Part shown: positions 1 to 9,123 of the stretch, piece after piece
How the letters are laid out: every line of letters starts with the position of its first letter
How positions within the stretch are numbered: the stretch's first letter is position 1
Assembly (NCBI GenBank): GCA_021779255.1
Contig: JAJYBC010000003.1
Coordinates: 1-42,568, forward strand
Source: a bacterium
GTDB lineage: Bacteria > Patescibacteriota > Minisyncoccia > CAIUEV01
Reading direction: 5' to 3'
DNA: 42,568 nucleotides
The notes under the pieces: model-generated
Seen by the model: only the letters and a program-made list of their open reading frames with translations
Told to the model about the DNA's origin: nothing
Databases searched by the model: none
Made by a program: the position numbers and the translations under genes

Positions 1-75
1 CTTTCATTAATTTTACTTTTTCCTTATTAATGTACGCCTTTGACAGAAGAATCAACTCAGAAAAAGTTAGAAGAA

Positions 76-1128
76 ATGAGGGGATTTTATTATAAATTAT
101 CAAAAACAATGAAATCAGAAAAAATCAAAATTTTAATAGTCGGTTTTGGATTAATTGGACAAGAAAGATTCAAGAGTATTACAAATTTAAAGAAAAAAGG
201 AAGAAATATAGAACTTATCGGCGTTTTTGATCCCTTTTTTAAAGATCAAGATAAGTTTATCAAAGAACATAAAATTAATTTTGTTGATAACTTAAAATCT
301 GGTTTCGAATTAAATCCTGACTGGGTTTTTGTGGCCACCCCTCATGACGATGCCGTAAAAATCACAAAAATAGCTTTGAAGAAAGACTTCAACGTTTTAG
401 TAGAGAAGCCTTTAGGCAGAAATTACAAAGAAGCTATGGAGGTTTTTAAATGTGTTGAAAGAAAAGATCAGCTTTGGGTAGGCTTCAACTATCGTTTTTT
501 TGAAGGAATAAATCAAGCCCTAAGAGATCTTCAAAAAGGAAAGTTTGGTAACTTAATCTCCATCAATATTTTAATGGGGCATGGGGGAAAACCGGAAGAT
601 AAACAAACTTGGAAATTAGATCCCATAAAAGCTGGTGGGGGATGTTTAATCGACCCAGGAATACATTTATTGGATATTTGCTCTTTAATATTTAATCATC
701 AAATCGAAATTCAGTCGGGACTTCAGTGGAAAGGCTTTTGGAAAACCGGCATCGAAGAAGAAACTCATTTTTTATTCAAATCCAAAAACGCTATTATAAA
801 TTTTCAAGTTTCGGTTGTTAAATGGAGAAGTACTTTTAGAATGGAAATAAACGGTGATAAAGGTTATGGAATTATTAACGGCAGAAATCGCAGCTACGGT
901 GAACAAAAATATATCACAGGGGAAAGATGGGGTTGGCAAAAAGGAGGTAAACAGGATGAATCAGAAAAGATTGTCTGCATTGCAGCCAATGAGGATTCTT
1001 TTGAGAAAGAAATTGATGCTTTACTTTTTGCGAAAAAGGCTAAGAATGAAATTAAACCTTGTTCCGGTAAAGAAGCGGTTGCTTTAATGAAACTGTTAGA
1101 TGATTGTCGAGAAATGCTAAAAAAATAA
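76..1128 (+). CDS. Gfo/Idh/MocA-family NAD(P)-dependent oxidoreductase
   Basis: Predicted cytoplasmic sugar or sugar-nucleotide oxidoreductase. From the ATG at 76 (350 aa) the Rossmann motif GFGLIG comes at about residue 23, and the family EKP motif (catalytic-lysine region) at about 110-112. A GGGCLIDPGIHLLDI segment matches the conserved D..H block of the C-terminal domain. The frame is open back to a TTG at 40, and another ATG lies at 109. I chose 76 because a purine-rich GAAGAA precedes it, but 109 would also keep the whole Rossmann fold. It is first in a + strand run with an SDR (17 nt on), a methyltransferase and a GT-C protein, so a role in making a modified surface sugar is inferred. 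The exact substrate cannot be read from sequence. Confidence 0.85.
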   Translation: MRGFYYKLSKTMKSEKIKILIVGFGLIGQERFKSITNLKKKGRNIELIGVFDPFFKDQDKFIKEHKINFVDNLKSGFELNPDWVFVATPHDDAVKITKIALKKDFNVLVEKPLGRNYKEAMEVFKCVERKDQLWVGFNYRFFEGINQALRDLQKGKFGNLISINILMGHGGKPEDKQTWKLDPIKAGGGCLIDPGIHLLDICSLIFNHQIEIQSGLQWKGFWKTGIEEETHFLFKSKNAIINFQVSVVKWRSTFRMEINGDKGYGIINGRNRSYGEQKYITGERWGWQKGGKQDESEKIVCIAANEDSFEKEIDALLFAKKAKNEIKPCSGKEAVALMKLLDDCREMLKK

Positions 1129-1145
1129 TTTAATTCTTACAATTT

Positions 1146-1937
1146 ATGAAAATTAAAAATCATAAAACGATTCTCATTACTGGTGGAACAGGAGGTATCG
1201 GAAGCGAAATTGTAAAATATTTATTGAGAAAATCAAGTTATAGAGTAATTGTTTGTGGAAGAGATTTAAAAAAGTTTAAAATCCTAGAGAACTTAGCCGA
1301 TAAAGAAAAAGGACAACTTACCTTTTTAAAAATTGATTTTTCAAATCCAAAGTCTATTCAAAAGGCGCTTGGAAAAATCAAAAATGTAGATATATTAATA
1401 AATGCAGCCGCTGTGTTGTGGCCAGTTAAACCTTTTGTAAAAACAGACTTACAAGAGATCGAGAAATCTTTAAGAATTTCTTTTTGGGGAATCATTTACA
1501 CTTGCTATTACCTGCTTCCGATCTTAAAAAAGTCTAAAAACGCTAAGATAATTAATTTCAGTGGCGGAGGAGGAGCTAATGGTAGAAAAGATCATATGGC
1601 TTATGGTCTTTCTAAAACAGCTTTGATCAGATTTACCGAAAATCTAGCTATGGAAAATCCAGAGATAGATATAAATATTATCGCTCCTGGAGCTCACAAA
1701 ACGAACATATGGTGTGATGAAAAATGTGAATCTGAACCGAAAAAATGGGGAAACATGCAGGAATTACTTGATTTTATTGATTTTTTGATAAGTAAAAAAT
1801 CAAACGGCATATCAGGTAAATTTCTCAACTACAGAGATGATTGGAAAAATGGAAGCTTCACCAAAAAAGCAAAAAAAGATAGTGATTTTTTAACTTTAAG
1901 AAGAATTGATGATTTTCAATTTACTAAGATTAAATAA
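1146..1937 (+). CDS. Short-chain dehydrogenase/reductase (SDR)
   Basis: A 263-aa classical SDR, probably reducing or oxidising a sugar or nucleotide-sugar intermediate with NAD(P). Visible signatures are the cofactor motif TGGTGGIG at residues 12-19, the NAAA motif at 86-89, a catalytic Ser near 139, and Y153-GLS-K157 (the YxxxK pair). The length is normal for a classical SDR. It starts 17 nt after the Gfo/Idh gene and is followed 23 nt later by a methyltransferase, so the three are probably co-transcribed. The ATG has no Shine-Dalgarno, only an A/T-rich leader. The substrate is unknown. Placement in a glycan cluster suggests surface sugar modification. Confidence 0.88.
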   Translation: MKIKNHKTILITGGTGGIGSEIVKYLLRKSSYRVIVCGRDLKKFKILENLADKEKGQLTFLKIDFSNPKSIQKALGKIKNVDILINAAAVLWPVKPFVKTDLQEIEKSLRISFWGIIYTCYYLLPILKKSKNAKIINFSGGGGANGRKDHMAYGLSKTALIRFTENLAMENPEIDINIIAPGAHKTNIWCDEKCESEPKKWGNMQELLDFIDFLISKKSNGISGKFLNYRDDWKNGSFTKKAKKDSDFLTLRRIDDFQFTKIK

Positions 1938-1960
1938 TTTTATTTCAATAATAAATTAAA

Positions 1961-2701
1961 ATGTTTTTAAAAAAAACTAGAAAAACAGTCACTTCTTGGC
2001 CAAAAAAAATTCCCGAAATAACTTCTGAGCAAAAAGTAATCAATGATGATTGGCAGAAGTATTTTCATAAAATAAATAAAAAAAAATTTTCAAACATAGT
2101 TGATTGGGGACATAAATATATTATTAAAAATTCACCTACAATATTTACTCACACTCTTGAAATCGGTCCTGGACTAGGAGAACACTTGAAATATGAAAAA
2201 TTGTCTGAAAAACAAAAAAATAACTACATAGGAATAGAATTAAGAGAAAATATGGCAAAAGAAATTAAAAAAAATTATCCCTTTGTTAAAATTTTAGTAG
2301 GAGATTGTCAAAAAAATATTGATTATCCAAATAACTATTTCGACAGAATAATAGCAATTCATCTTCTTGAACATTTGCCAAACTTACCGATGTTTTTAAC
2401 ACAAGCCCATAGACTACTTTCAGATCGAGGAACTTTACAAATTATTATTCCATGCGAGGGTGGTCTTGGTTATACTATTGGAAGAAACTTAACGACAAAA
2501 AAAATGTTTGAGAAAAGATATAAAGTCCCTTATAAAGATTTTATAGACTATGAACATGTTAACAAAGCGAAAGAGATACTAGCAGAAATTGAAAAATATT
2601 TTATAGTCAAAAACAGAAAATTTTATCCACTTAAAATTCCTATTATTGCTACTAATCTAATTATTGGGTTAACACTGTCAAAAAAAATGCTCAATTCCTA
2701 A
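1961..2701 (+). CDS. Class I SAM-dependent methyltransferase
   Basis: A 246-aa protein with a Methyltransf_11-like core. Motif I is EIGPGLGE at residues 67-74, which is the SAM-binding glycine loop. An acidic residue closes strand beta-2 (GIELREN), GDCQ follows, and a DRIIAIHLLEHLPN segment is the typical motif IV/post-IV region leading into H-R-L-L. The C-terminus is Lys-rich, with a hydrophobic stretch near 225-240 that could touch the membrane. It belongs to the + strand glycan run. The acceptor is probably a sugar or lipid, but that is inference from neighbours only. Confidence 0.82.
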   Translation: MFLKKTRKTVTSWPKKIPEITSEQKVINDDWQKYFHKINKKKFSNIVDWGHKYIIKNSPTIFTHTLEIGPGLGEHLKYEKLSEKQKNNYIGIELRENMAKEIKKNYPFVKILVGDCQKNIDYPNNYFDRIIAIHLLEHLPNLPMFLTQAHRLLSDRGTLQIIIPCEGGLGYTIGRNLTTKKMFEKRYKVPYKDFIDYEHVNKAKEILAEIEKYFIVKNRKFYPLKIPIIATNLIIGLTLSKKMLNS

Positions 2702-2764
2702 TGTTAGTATTATTTAAAATTTTTTGTTATATAAAATATTTGTTTTTAAATTTATTATTAGAGT

Positions 2765-4537
2765 ATGAATAAAATTTTAAGTAAAAGAGAAAGTAATAAC
2801 AGTTTATCCCTAAAAACAAATTTTTTAGGCTTCCCAGTTTGGCTTTGGATGATTTTTTTATTTTTAGCCCTTATCAAATTATGGCTGGTAAGCGAACAAT
2901 CGCTAACAGCTTATGGAGACGCCGGTCATGACGACAAGTTATTTATCAATTTAGCTAATAATATTTTATCATTTCAATGGCTTGGGGAATATAGTCAAAT
3001 GACTCTCATGAAAGGCCCTTTTTATCCTATGTGGATTGCTTTTAGTCACTTTTTAGGAATCCCCCTTTTAGTCTCTCAACATTTTTTATATATTGATGCC
3101 TGTCTTTTACTTATCATAAGTTTAAGATCATTTTTATCATCAAAACCATTTTTTACTATCTTTTCTTACGCAATCATTCTTTTCAATCCTGCCAGTTACG
3201 CAGACGGAATATCTAATAGGGTAATCCGAGAGGGAATTTATTCTTCATTAACTTTATTAGTCATTGCCTTCGCTTTTGGTTTGTTTCTGAGGTTTCTCTC
3301 AAAAGAGAAAAATACCTATTTATGGTCAATTGGACTTGGTATTTCTTTATCTTGTTTCTGGCTAACTCGAGAAGAGGGTATTTGGATAGTTCCATTACTC
3401 ATAATAATTTTTATATATTTATTAATAATAATATTCATAAAATACAGAAAGAAAGAAAAAGGAATAGTATCAGATTTAATAATAATCTTCTTACCTTTTT
3501 TTATCTTGGGATCCTCTCTCTCAATAGTTTCTCTTGTCAATTATATGCACTATGGAATTCTCAATACTGTTGAATTTAAAAACAAAGATTTTTTAAGAGC
3601 GTATGGGTCTTTAACTAGAATAGAAAATTCAAATTGGAAACAGTACGTACCTGTCTTAAAAAAAACTAGAATGATGGCATACGAGGTAAGCCCAAAATTT
3701 GCCGAATTGGAACCATATCTTGAAGGTGATTTGGGAAGTGGTTGGGCTAGCAATGCACAAAAGAATCCCCAAACTCGTAATATCGACCCTTCCGAAATTG
3801 CTGGGGGATGGTTTATGTGGGCCTTTAGAGATGCGGTTGCTTTGGCAGGACACTATAAAAATGGAAAAGAAACCATGAATTTCTATAAACAAATGGCTGG
3901 TGAAATAGATAGTGCTTGCGATAATGGAAAACTTGACTGCCTAAGCAACAACCAGTCAATGACACCTCACTGGCGCAATGAGTATTTTAGCCAATTAGTT
4001 CCTTGCTATGTGGACACCGCTAAACGAACTTTTTTCTTCAGTAATATGAGGTCTGTGTCTAGTCCTAGTGCGGGAGAAAAATCTTCCCTAAGATTATTTC
4101 AAAATATAACGAATGAGCCTATTGAATTAGTTGTAGACCAACAATCGTTAGACTTACTTAAAGAAAAAGCCTCTAAAAATATTAACAATGACAAATCACC
4201 TAATTTTAAAATAAAAATTCTTGGATTTATTAAGAATTTATACACTTATACATTTTCACCATTTTTGATTATATCTATTGTTATATTATTTTATAAAATA
4301 TTTACAAGAAGAATGAAAGATAATGATTTGACCCTGATTATATTGTCATTTGCTCTTATCTTGATTGTAATCTTACGAATATTAATAATAACTCTCATCG
4401 TCGTGACTTCTTTTCCTGCCGTGGATATTCTTTATACTTCTCCTCTCTACCCCCCTCTCTTAATCTTTTTGTTATTACCACTTCTTTTTGATTTACAAAG
4501 AAAATCCACTAAAAAAGACGAGAGTCTCTCATATTAA
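2765..4537 (+). CDS. Multi-pass membrane protein, probable GT-C glycosyltransferase
   Basis: A 590-aa integral membrane protein. A first TM segment at about 24-42 is followed by an extracytoplasmic loop rich in acidic residues (GDAGHDD, D52, D56, D57), the usual place for the catalytic Asp of PMT/ArnT-type GT-C enzymes that use polyprenyl-phosphate sugars. Several more TM helices follow to about residue 270. A long soluble loop (about 280-480) and a C-terminal block of three or four helices complete it. It closes the + strand glycan operon, 63 nt after the methyltransferase, and converges with the GT4 gene on the other strand. A weak hairpin with a T-run overlaps its 3' end (4523-4548). GT-C membership is inferred from topology and the acidic loop. 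A polymer-processing or unknown membrane protein is the alternative. Confidence 0.6.
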   Translation: MNKILSKRESNNSLSLKTNFLGFPVWLWMIFLFLALIKLWLVSEQSLTAYGDAGHDDKLFINLANNILSFQWLGEYSQMTLMKGPFYPMWIAFSHFLGIPLLVSQHFLYIDACLLLIISLRSFLSSKPFFTIFSYAIILFNPASYADGISNRVIREGIYSSLTLLVIAFAFGLFLRFLSKEKNTYLWSIGLGISLSCFWLTREEGIWIVPLLIIIFIYLLIIIFIKYRKKEKGIVSDLIIIFLPFFILGSSLSIVSLVNYMHYGILNTVEFKNKDFLRAYGSLTRIENSNWKQYVPVLKKTRMMAYEVSPKFAELEPYLEGDLGSGWASNAQKNPQTRNIDPSEIAGGWFMWAFRDAVALAGHYKNGKETMNFYKQMAGEIDSACDNGKLDCLSNNQSMTPHWRNEYFSQLVPCYVDTAKRTFFFSNMRSVSSPSAGEKSSLRLFQNITNEPIELVVDQQSLDLLKEKASKNINNDKSPNFKIKILGFIKNLYTYTFSPFLIISIVILFYKIFTRRMKDNDLTLIILSFALILIVILRILIITLIVVTSFPAVDILYTSPLYPPLLIFLLLPLLFDLQRKSTKKDESLSY

Positions 4538-4548
4538 AGACTTTTTTA
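4523..4548 (+). terminator. Weak intrinsic terminator at convergent gene ends
   Basis: AGTCT and AGACT form a 5-bp stem across the stop codon of the GT-C gene and are followed by six Ts. The position between two convergent genes is right for a terminator, but the stem is short and AT-containing, so support is limited. Confidence 0.35.
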
Positions 4549-4590
4549 AACAAAAAAACAATAGTCATAATTTTTAGTTTTCAGATATAT

Positions 4591-5961
4591 TCATCTATTG
4601 TAATCAAATATTCTTTTTAGCAGAGCTGCTAGTCCTCTCTTTTTAAGAATTGTGGCGGACATCTTTAAAAAATAAACTATGTTTTTATTTTTAATAATAT
4701 TAACATTATCTGCATTTTTTTCTATCTTTTTTGATTCAAAAAGTAATTTTCTATCAGGGGAAATTTCCCCTGATTTTATAAATTTTGCTAAATCTTTTGT
4801 GATTACATCCCAGTAAAATTCTTTTTTTATTTTTCGGATATTGTTTTTTAACTGATCAATTTTATACCTTTGGTTGTATAATTCATCAATGTTTTTAACA
4901 ATTTCATTTTGCGTATTTTCGTTAAGCAATATTGCAGCTTCATTTTTTGCTAAATATTCTGTCGCTTCATCTCCGCCCGTTGAAATAATAGGTACTTCGC
5001 CCCAAATAAAATCTATTATCCGCGTTCTCCATGAATAAATCGTTTCCCTTGTTTTGTGATGCAAGTTTATTACAATATCAGCTTCGAGATACCAATTATT
5101 TCTTTCTTCGTATGGTATCCAATCCACAAAAAAGATATTTTTATTGAGCATTTTTTCTTTTTTTGCAAACTCACAGGCAAAATCATATTGTTGCATAAAA
5201 TCTTTTTCAGTTACGAAGGGATTTTTTCCTCCCAAAATAACCAATTTTATATCTGAATGAATAGAAGACAATTTTTTTACCGCATTTAAAAGCGGTTTTA
5301 TATCAAACCAAGGATAAAGTCCCCCAAACCAAAGTATCATAAAATCTTCTTTCTTCATTAGGACTTCTTTACAAACTTTTTTCGTATGCAGCAACGGTTG
5401 TTCATGAATCCCATAAGGAACAACATCCAATATCTTCGTATCAAATGTTTTTGGATTTATTCTTCCCATTACACTTAAAGCTCCCATGTAAAAATGATAT
5501 TGGGCTTCACTCGCACAAAGAAAATAATCTCCTCGAGGAAATGCCTTATTCCAACGCACTAAATCATTTAAGTATTGATCATGTTCAACAATCAGTCCTT
5601 TTATTTTACGAGCTAGCACTTCAATATATATAGGAACATAAAGATCGATAATAAGTTGTTTTTCTTTACCAACATTGTTTGCCACAAATTCCATAAGGTC
5701 ACCATGCGAATAAGGTATATAGACAGAATCATAACAAGAAACAAGTTCTACAAGATTACTAAAACTCCAATAGCATATTTTTACTCCCGATTTGTGATTT
5801 TTCTTATTAAGCTTATATCTCTCAGAGATAGCAATCGTTACATCTATTCCATTTTTTTTTAAACCTTGTGCTAACCCCCAAGATCTTAGTCCACCGCCTT
5901 CAACTATTGAATTCTTCGAAATAGGCACTGGACCTACAGAAATTATGAGAAGTTTTTTCAT
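4591..5961 (-). CDS. GT4-like family glycosyltransferase
   Basis: A 456-aa predicted cytoplasmic glycosyltransferase with a GT-B fold. It begins MKKLLIISVGPVP, a typical first beta strand. A glycine-rich GGGLRSWGLAQGL loop follows, then LWFGGLYPWFD at the start of the C-terminal domain. A late segment with INLHHKTRETIYSWRTR and a GGDEATEYL motif is the nucleotide-sugar binding area. The frame is open to 6009, but the extra 16 residues would overlap the epimerase gene and do not look like a GT start, so I use the ATG at 5961. It lies 20 nt after the epimerase gene. The donor and acceptor are unknown. Confidence 0.8.
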   Translation of the reverse strand: MKKLLIISVGPVPISKNSIVEGGGLRSWGLAQGLKKNGIDVTIAISERYKLNKKNHKSGVKICYWSFSNLVELVSCYDSVYIPYSHGDLMEFVANNVGKEKQLIIDLYVPIYIEVLARKIKGLIVEHDQYLNDLVRWNKAFPRGDYFLCASEAQYHFYMGALSVMGRINPKTFDTKILDVVPYGIHEQPLLHTKKVCKEVLMKKEDFMILWFGGLYPWFDIKPLLNAVKKLSSIHSDIKLVILGGKNPFVTEKDFMQQYDFACEFAKKEKMLNKNIFFVDWIPYEERNNWYLEADIVINLHHKTRETIYSWRTRIIDFIWGEVPIISTGGDEATEYLAKNEAAILLNENTQNEIVKNIDELYNQRYKIDQLKNNIRKIKKEFYWDVITKDLAKFIKSGEISPDRKLLFESKKIEKNADNVNIIKNKNIVYFLKMSATILKKRGLAALLKRIFDYNR

Positions 5962-5981
5962 TTTTTTTGCAATAAAATTTT

Positions 5982-6920
5982 TTATGTTAATTTTCCTATC
6001 CACTCCCAAGTTTTTTTGATTCCTTGCTCTAAAGTTATTTTAGGTCCAAAGCCTAATTCTTCCTGAATTCTGGCAACATCCAGCACAATGCTTCTGACGT
6101 CCGCTTTTCTTTGTGATAATCTATTGGTTTTTATTCTTTTTCGAGTGATTTTTTTAATCGTCTCTATCAATTCATTGATAGAGACTCCTTCGCCACTGCC
6201 AATATTGTAAACTCGATATTTATTTTTGGATCTAAAAGACAAATTGACCAGATTATCGATTGCATCATCAACAAAAATATAATCTCGGATGTTTTGACCA
6301 TCACCAAAAATACTGATTGGCTGGTTGTTTTTAATTAAATTAAGAAAAATAGGAATAATTCCTTGGTTGCCTATCACATTTTGATGTGGTCCGTAAGGAT
6401 TGGAAATACGGGCAATTAGATAGTCTAGACCTTTTGCGATTCGATAATATTCCAAATATTTTTCAATGGCCATTTTAGAAATGGCATAAGGAGAAATAGG
6501 ACAAAGAGCATCTTCTTCGCTATATTTTTTCTTTTTTTGATCACCATAAATCGCTCCGCCTGAGGACGGATAAATAATTTTTTTAACTTTAGCTTTTACA
6601 CATTCTTCAAGAAGGTTAATTGTCCCTCGGAGATTAGTGTCAATATCAATCAGGGGATCGCTCATAGAAGATCCGGGGGTCGTAAAAGAGACAAAATGAA
6701 AGACATAATCAATTCCTTGAAGAGCTTTTCTTAAATCGTCTTTATTGAGAAAATTACCTTGAAAAATCTCTATTTTTTTTCTAACCAATTCCAAATTTTG
6801 AGAGGCTCCATCTTTAAACAAATCGAAAGCCCTAACCTCGTTCTTTTTATCTTTAAGTAAAGCAAAGACCAGATTACTTCCCAAAAATCCGTCCGCTCCC
6901 AAAATTAAAATTTTTTTCAT
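5982..6920 (-). CDS. NAD-dependent epimerase/dehydratase (extended SDR, GalE-like)
   Basis: A 312-aa nucleotide-sugar epimerase or dehydratase. Features seen are GADGFLG (residues 8-14) for NAD binding, the Ser pair at 119-120 in YPSSGGAIYG, and the catalytic Y145-AIS-K149. RISNPYGP and a C-terminal YNIGSG stretch fit UDP-glucose/GlcNAc 4-epimerases and relatives. Its ATG overlaps the TGA of the upstream methyltransferase-GT fusion by 4 nt (ATGA), so translation is probably coupled. It likely supplies an activated sugar to the neighbouring glycosyltransferases. Which sugar cannot be told from sequence alone. Confidence 0.87.
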   Translation of the reverse strand: MKKILILGADGFLGSNLVFALLKDKKNEVRAFDLFKDGASQNLELVRKKIEIFQGNFLNKDDLRKALQGIDYVFHFVSFTTPGSSMSDPLIDIDTNLRGTINLLEECVKAKVKKIIYPSSGGAIYGDQKKKKYSEEDALCPISPYAISKMAIEKYLEYYRIAKGLDYLIARISNPYGPHQNVIGNQGIIPIFLNLIKNNQPISIFGDGQNIRDYIFVDDAIDNLVNLSFRSKNKYRVYNIGSGEGVSINELIETIKKITRKRIKTNRLSQRKADVRSIVLDVARIQEELGFGPKITLEQGIKKTWEWIGKLT

Positions 6921-9106
6921 AATGATACTTTTTTTATAATTTTTAGTAATTCCCTAGATGCTTTTTCAACATCATGTCTTTCTAGGACCTTTTTAGCAGC
7001 ATTACCCCCTAATTTTTGAACGATATTTTTGTTTTGAGCAAGAAAAATTATTTTTTCAGCTACTTTCTCTACGTCAAGATATGGTATTACAAACCCACAA
7101 TCTTGTCCAACAAATTCAGGCATTCCTCCAGCAAGATCAAAACAAATAATGGGTTTTTTAAATAAAGCCGCCTGAAGACAAACAAGTGGGTAAGGATCTT
7201 CTCTAGAAGAAAGCAAAAATACATCTATCAAATAAAAATAATCAACCTTGTACTCAACAAAAAATATTTTATTTTTTAATTTCATCTTTTTTATGTCCTG
7301 TAAAACCCTTTCGAACTCTGCGTTATCGGTTCCTCCAATCCAAAGAAAAACAATAGGTAAATCAGATTTTTGTTTTACTAAATACGCAATTTGAGGATAA
7401 AGATCTAACCCCTTACGCCATTCAAGCGTTCCAGAAGCACCAACAACGAAAGCATTCTTTGGTATATCGAGGTCTCTTTCTAGACTGTCTCTACTACAAA
7501 AATTCTGGTTCTTTAAAAATTCGGATGTAGGTATATAGTCATGAACCAAAGCTATTTTGTCCTTAGCTATTTTATGATTATTTCTAAGATTTTCCACAAC
7601 AGATTGTGAGCTACCGATATAAAGATCCACAAGTTTTGACACTCTCGTGAACATTGTTTTGTCGCAAAAATAATTTATAGTGTTCGCTAACTCGTGTATA
7701 TAGTTAATTACTGGTAAATCTAAAAATTTTTTTATTTCCAGTATTGTTTTGCAACTTGCGACAGAATTTGCAAAAATTAAATCAAAATTTTGCTTAAGTA
7801 ATAACTTTATAAGATAATTTTTACCAACTACTTTTCTTAAACCGAGATACTTTATCAAATAATAGATTGGTCTAGGATAAATTGAATTCTGCTTATTTAT
7901 TAAATGCATATCTTTCATACAATAAGTTGGTGCTATATCTTCAAACTCATTTTTAATTTCTCCACCATCTTGAAGTAAAATTGAGAATTTTATATTCGTA
8001 TTTGCTTTCAGCCAACGTAAAAAATATAAAAGTACAATAGGTGCACCCGACTTTGAGGCATCGTGGCTAATAAAAAGAATTTTTCTTGATTGGTTAAAAT
8101 TTTCTTGTTTTACAAATATATTTTTTATTTTTAGAAATTTATCCCTAATTCTCCAAAAAATAGACAACTTCATTCTTCTAATTTCTTTATTTTTGTCTTT
8201 CAAATTTTTATCGAGGTTAGCAATCTCTTTGTTTTTTAAATGAATAACTTCTTTCAAATTTTTATCGAGGTTAGCAATCTCTTTGTTTTTTAAATGAATA
8301 ACTTCTTTCAAATTTTTATCGAGGTTAGCAATCTCTTTGTTTTTTAAATGAATAACTTCTTTCAAATTTTTATCGAGGTTAGCAATCTCTTTGTTTTTTA
8401 AATGAAGAGCATCCAACTCAATATTCAATTGATAATTTTTTCCATCTTCACTTAAAAAAGCGTATTTTCTTTGCATTTCGGATTCGCCTTTAAGTAAATT
8501 TTCATATTTTTTATTGTCCAACAAAATAACGCCCAGTCCAAAAGAATGATGGAACTCGACAGATTTATATTTCTTTTTTAACTCTTCCCAAAATTTATAA
8601 ACCCCAAAATCGTTTTCACTAACAAAAACATCATGGAACATAATTACTCCATCTTTTTTAACTTTTGGCAACCAACTTTCAAAATCGTGTTTAACGGCTT
8701 CATAGGTGTGAAGGCCATCAATATGAAGCAGATCGATTGATTGATCGGCAAAATCCGTCAAAGCTTTGTCGAAAGTTTTTCGGACTAAATTGATTTTTAA
8801 ATCCGGATAATATTTTTGTTGAATTTTTTTTACTCCTTCAAAAACTTCTTCGCCATAAAAACCAGCGTGTTTTTCGCCCTGCCAAGTGTCGACAGCAGAA
8901 ATTTCCGAGTTTATTTCTCCGTCCTTGACCGCTTGAGCAAAAGACCAAAGGGAAGTGCCCTTGTGAGTGCCAAGTTCAACAATAACTTCGGGCTTAAAAT
9001 TCCGCACAAAGTCATAAGCAAAATTCTTATGACCTGACCATGGCCAGCCAGTGTCGGCAAAGATTTCTTCGTATTCAAATTTTGGATCGTGGTATTGAAA
9101 AGACAT
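6917..9106 (-). CDS. Methyltransferase / coiled-coil / GT4 glycosyltransferase fusion
   Basis: A 729-aa three-part protein. Residues about 1-215 form a class I methyltransferase of the Methyltransf_24/cephalosporin-hydroxylase-like type, with motif VIVELGTHKGTS near 40-51, SAVDTW near 70, and LLHIDGLHTYE followed by GVIMFHD. Residues about 235-305 are four copies of an 18-residue coiled-coil unit (HLKNKEIANLDKNLKEVI). The last 370 residues are a GT4 glycosyltransferase: RKILFISHDASKSGAP, GASGTLEWRKGLDLY, FLWIGG, then SSREDPYPLVCLQAA with the family E and a GGMPE motif. It probably modifies and extends the same glycan. The first 90 bp recur at 10561-10650. The gene overlaps the epimerase gene by 4 nt. 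Confidence 0.88.
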   Translation of the reverse strand: MSFQYHDPKFEYEEIFADTGWPWSGHKNFAYDFVRNFKPEVIVELGTHKGTSLWSFAQAVKDGEINSEISAVDTWQGEKHAGFYGEEVFEGVKKIQQKYYPDLKINLVRKTFDKALTDFADQSIDLLHIDGLHTYEAVKHDFESWLPKVKKDGVIMFHDVFVSENDFGVYKFWEELKKKYKSVEFHHSFGLGVILLDNKKYENLLKGESEMQRKYAFLSEDGKNYQLNIELDALHLKNKEIANLDKNLKEVIHLKNKEIANLDKNLKEVIHLKNKEIANLDKNLKEVIHLKNKEIANLDKNLKDKNKEIRRMKLSIFWRIRDKFLKIKNIFVKQENFNQSRKILFISHDASKSGAPIVLLYFLRWLKANTNIKFSILLQDGGEIKNEFEDIAPTYCMKDMHLINKQNSIYPRPIYYLIKYLGLRKVVGKNYLIKLLLKQNFDLIFANSVASCKTILEIKKFLDLPVINYIHELANTINYFCDKTMFTRVSKLVDLYIGSSQSVVENLRNNHKIAKDKIALVHDYIPTSEFLKNQNFCSRDSLERDLDIPKNAFVVGASGTLEWRKGLDLYPQIAYLVKQKSDLPIVFLWIGGTDNAEFERVLQDIKKMKLKNKIFFVEYKVDYFYLIDVFLLSSREDPYPLVCLQAALFKKPIICFDLAGGMPEFVGQDCGFVIPYLDVEKVAEKIIFLAQNKNIVQKLGGNAAKKVLERHDVEKASRELLKIIKKVSL
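8201..8405 (-). repeat. 54-bp tandem repeat, four copies, in frame
   Basis: Copies start at 8201, 8255, 8309 and 8363. The first three are identical over 54 bp and the fourth is identical until it runs into unique sequence at about 8405. Each encodes one 18-residue coiled-coil unit of the methyltransferase-GT fusion. Perfect DNA identity, not just protein similarity, points to recent expansion. Confidence 0.97.
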
Positions 9107-9123
9107 GTCTTTATTCTAGCTTA

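Noticed and set aside
8201-8405. CRISPR array
   Set aside because: Repeats are back to back with no spacers and stay in frame within a glycosyltransferase fusion gene.
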